DNA of 13,915 nucleotides from Gammaproteobacteria bacterium. GTDB lineage: Bacteria > Pseudomonadota > Gammaproteobacteria > UWMA-0217. The stretch lies in contig JALVPS010000281.1 in NCBI GenBank assembly GCA_027031685.1, positions 1-13,915 of the forward strand, given 5' to 3'. Positions 12,461 through 13,915 of this stretch are shown here, one piece after another. A program made the translations under genes and the position numbers. The stretch's first letter is position 1; every line of letters starts with the position of its first letter. Below the pieces are notes generated by a model, which saw only the letters and a list, made by a program, of their open reading frames with translations, had not been told where the DNA came from and did not search any database.

Positions 12461-13294
12461 TCACGCGTCCCTCCCCAGTCGATCGGCCAGCTCCCGCGCC
12501 CGCCGGTGGGCGGCCTGCATGGCGCGCGCCACCAGGCCATGCAGATCGCCGGCCTCGAACTCGGCCAGCGCCGCCTCGGTGGTGCCGCCCGGCGAGGTCA
12601 CGCGCTGGCGCAGCACGTCCACCGGCTCCGGGCTCTCCAGGGCCAGCCTGGCGGCTCCCAGGGCCGTCTGCAGGCTCAGCACGCGGGCGCTCTCGGCCGG
12701 CAGGCCCAGCGCCTCGCCGGCCGCCTGCATGGCCTCCATGAACAGAAAGAAATAGGCCGGGCCGCTGCCGGACAGGGCGGTCACCGCGTCCAGCAGGGCC
12801 TCGTCGTCCACCCACACGGTCAGCCCCACGGCGCGCAGCAGGCTCTCGGCGCGGGCCCGCTGCGCCTCGCTCACGCGGGGATTGGCGTACAGCCCGGTGG
12901 CCCCGCTCTGCACCAGGGCCGGCGTATTGGGCATGGCGCGCACCACCGGCGCCGCGCCGCCCAACCAGCGCTCCAGGTCGGCCACGCGCACGCCGGCGGC
13001 GATGGACAGGCACAGCGGCTGGCGCGGCTGCACCACCGCCGCCAGCTCGCGGGCCACCCCCGGCAGCACCTGAGGCTTGACGGCCAGCACCACCACCTCC
13101 GCCGCCGCCGCGGCGGCCGGGTTGTCGTCGCCTACCTGCAGGCCGGAATCCAGCTGGTGCAGCAGGGCGTGCTGCGCCGCGGCCGGCTCGGCCACGTGGA
13201 TGCGCGCCGCCGGCCAGCCGGTGGCCAGCAGGCCGCCGATCAGGCTGCGCGCCATGTTGCCACCGCCGATGAAGGCAATGTCGGTGGGTTCCAT
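12461..13294 (-). CDS. proC: Pyrroline-5-carboxylate reductase ProC
   Basis: ProC reduces 1-pyrroline-5-carboxylate to L-proline with NAD(P)H, the last step of proline biosynthesis, in the cytoplasm. The 277-residue product has an N-terminal Rossmann fold with IAFIGGGNMARSLIGGLLA (6-24), AVKPQ (71-75) and AMPNTPALV (120-128). The C-terminal helical dimer domain carries the substrate-binding ALSGSGPAYFFLFMEAM (173-189) and VTSPGGTTEAALAEFE (232-247), the ProC signature. All expected residues are present. The frame is open far upstream, but the ATG at 13294 matches the family N-terminus; its Shine-Dalgarno is weak. A sigma70-like promoter lies in the 56 bases separating it from yggS. Confidence 0.97.
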   Translation of the reverse strand: MEPTDIAFIGGGNMARSLIGGLLATGWPAARIHVAEPAAAQHALLHQLDSGLQVGDDNPAAAAAAEVVVLAVKPQVLPGVARELAAVVQPRQPLCLSIAAGVRVADLERWLGGAAPVVRAMPNTPALVQSGATGLYANPRVSEAQRARAESLLRAVGLTVWVDDEALLDAVTALSGSGPAYFFLFMEAMQAAGEALGLPAESARVLSLQTALGAARLALESPEPVDVLRQRVTSPGGTTEAALAEFEAGDLHGLVARAMQAAHRRARELADRLGRDA

Positions 13295-13325
13295 TGGGCT
13301 GCGTCCGGTGGTTGCGGGGAGCGCC

Positions 13326-13354
13326 ATTGTACGCGGGAACGGAGACTGTTTCAG
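13326..13354 (-). promoter_or_regulatory. Candidate sigma70 promoter for proC-yggT-yggU
   Basis: On the minus strand, CTGAAA (13349-13354, four of six to the -35 consensus) and TACAAT (13326-13331, five of six to the -10 consensus) are separated by exactly 17 bases. The -35 element overlaps the yggS stop codon. A start site near 13319 would leave a leader of about 25 bases before the proC ATG. This would allow proC expression apart from yggS. Confidence 0.45.
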
Positions 13355-13915
13355 GTCGTGCGGCGCGGGCCGAACAGGGCGGTGCCGATGCGTACCAGGG
13401 TGGCGCCCTCCGCAATGGCGGCGCGGAAGTCGGCGCTCATGCCCATGGACAGGGTGTCCAGCGCATGGCCACGCTCCCGCAGGTCCTCCAGCAGGGCGCG
13501 CAGGCGGGCGAAGCTGCGCCGCTGCGCGTCGAAGTCGCGGCGCGGGCGGGGGATGCACATCAGCCCGCGCAGGCGCAGTCGGCCCAGCGCGGCCACCTGT
13601 TCGGCCAGGGCCGGCAGCTCGGCCGGGGCCACCCCCGACTTGCCCGGCTCGGCGTCCAGGTTGACCTGCAGGCACACCTGCAGCGGCAGGCGGGCCGGAT
13701 CGCGCTGCTCCGCCAGGCGGCGGGCGATCTTGAAGCGGTCGATGCTGTGCACCCAGTGGGCCGTGTCGGCCACCAGGCGGGTCTTGTTGCTCTGCAGGGG
13801 GCCGATGAAGTGCCACTCGGCGGCCTCCGTGCCGATGGCCGTCACCTTGTCGTGGAACTCCTGAGCGTAGTTCTCGCCGAAGGCCCGCTGCCCGCAGGCC
13901 AGCGCCGCCCGCAGG
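13351..13915 (-). CDS. yggS: YggS family pyridoxal-phosphate homeostasis protein (5' end missing)
   Basis: YggS/PROSC proteins are single-domain, fold-type III PLP-binding proteins that keep pyridoxal phosphate and some amino acid pools in balance; they have no known catalytic reaction. The 187 visible residues lack roughly the first 45-50, including the PLP-lysine segment, which lie beyond the right edge. The visible family motifs are RAFGENYAQE at the start, WHFIGPLQSNK, VCLQVNLDAEPGKSGV, RLRGLMCIP, and near the end LSMGMSADFRAAIAEGATLV followed by RIGTALFGPR. The last two form the phosphate-binding part of the site. An internal GTG at 13845 is not the start, because family sequence continues upstream of it in frame. 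Its usual partner proC follows after 56 bases. Confidence 0.95.
   Translation of the reverse strand, partial: LRAALACGQRAFGENYAQEFHDKVTAIGTEAAEWHFIGPLQSNKTRLVADTAHWVHSIDRFKIARRLAEQRDPARLPLQVCLQVNLDAEPGKSGVAPAELPALAEQVAALGRLRLRGLMCIPRPRRDFDAQRRSFARLRALLEDLRERGHALDTLSMGMSADFRAAIAEGATLVRIGTALFGPRRTT

Noticed and set aside
12460..12540. Upstream extension of yggT to 12540
   Set aside because: The added 27 residues lie inside proC, do not look like the family N-terminus, and the ATG at 12459 has a better ribosome site.
12389..13864. Plus-strand open frame (491 codons) opposite proC and yggS
   Set aside because: Shadow frame; both minus-strand genes have intact family signatures.
1..13915. CRISPR arrays, insertion sequences, tRNA or rRNA genes, phage or defence genes
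   Set aside because: No spaced direct repeats, transposase motifs, cloverleaf-like sequence or rRNA-like segments were seen; every large frame is explained by secretion or housekeeping families.

Overview
The window is a GC-rich bacterial chromosome segment, apparently from a gammaproteobacterium. The gene set yggS-proC-yggT-yggU-DUF4426 in one orientation is a familiar gammaproteobacterial arrangement, and the type II secretion genes next to it are in the canonical C-to-L order. The strong GC bias and long antisense shadow ORFs would suit a Chromatiales-like, Xanthomonadales-like or Pseudomonas-like lineage, but genus cannot be assigned from sequence alone.

Left part (1-9519, minus strand): ten consecutive general secretory pathway genes, read right to left as gspC, D, E, F, G, H, I, J, K and a partial gspL cut by the left edge. 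They encode the inner-membrane platform (GspC, F, L), the outer-membrane secretin (GspD), the cytoplasmic ATPase (GspE) and the five pseudopilins (major GspG, minor GspH, I, J, K). From gspD to gspK the genes overlap or lie a few bases apart (28 bases before gspG). The only large gap is 130 bases between gspC and gspD, where a perfect TATAAT sits on the gspC stop codon. GspM, GspN and a prepilin peptidase (GspO/PilD) are not in the window.

Middle (9520-11078): a 347-base divergent control region holds an AT-rich island with an imperfect 8+8 bp dyad and possibly a 51-codon ORF. Then come two plus-strand genes: a TerB-fold protein and a polytopic membrane protein of the TauE/SafE-DsbD_2 type with HCxGMCGG and PCG motifs. 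The second ends by overlapping the stop of the convergent DUF4426 gene by 11 bases.

Right part (11068-13915, minus strand): DUF4426 (exported), yggU (DUF167), yggT (two-repeat membrane protein), proC (pyrroline-5-carboxylate reductase) and a partial yggS (PLP homeostasis protein) cut by the right edge. yggT and yggU follow proC almost without gaps. A sigma70-like promoter overlaps the yggS stop, and a strong hairpin lies between yggU and DUF4426.

No rRNA, tRNA, CRISPR array, insertion sequence or attachment site was seen. Nothing in the window is convincingly a wholly new system. The least explained parts are the divergent control region, the small ORFs and the TerB/TauE-like pair.
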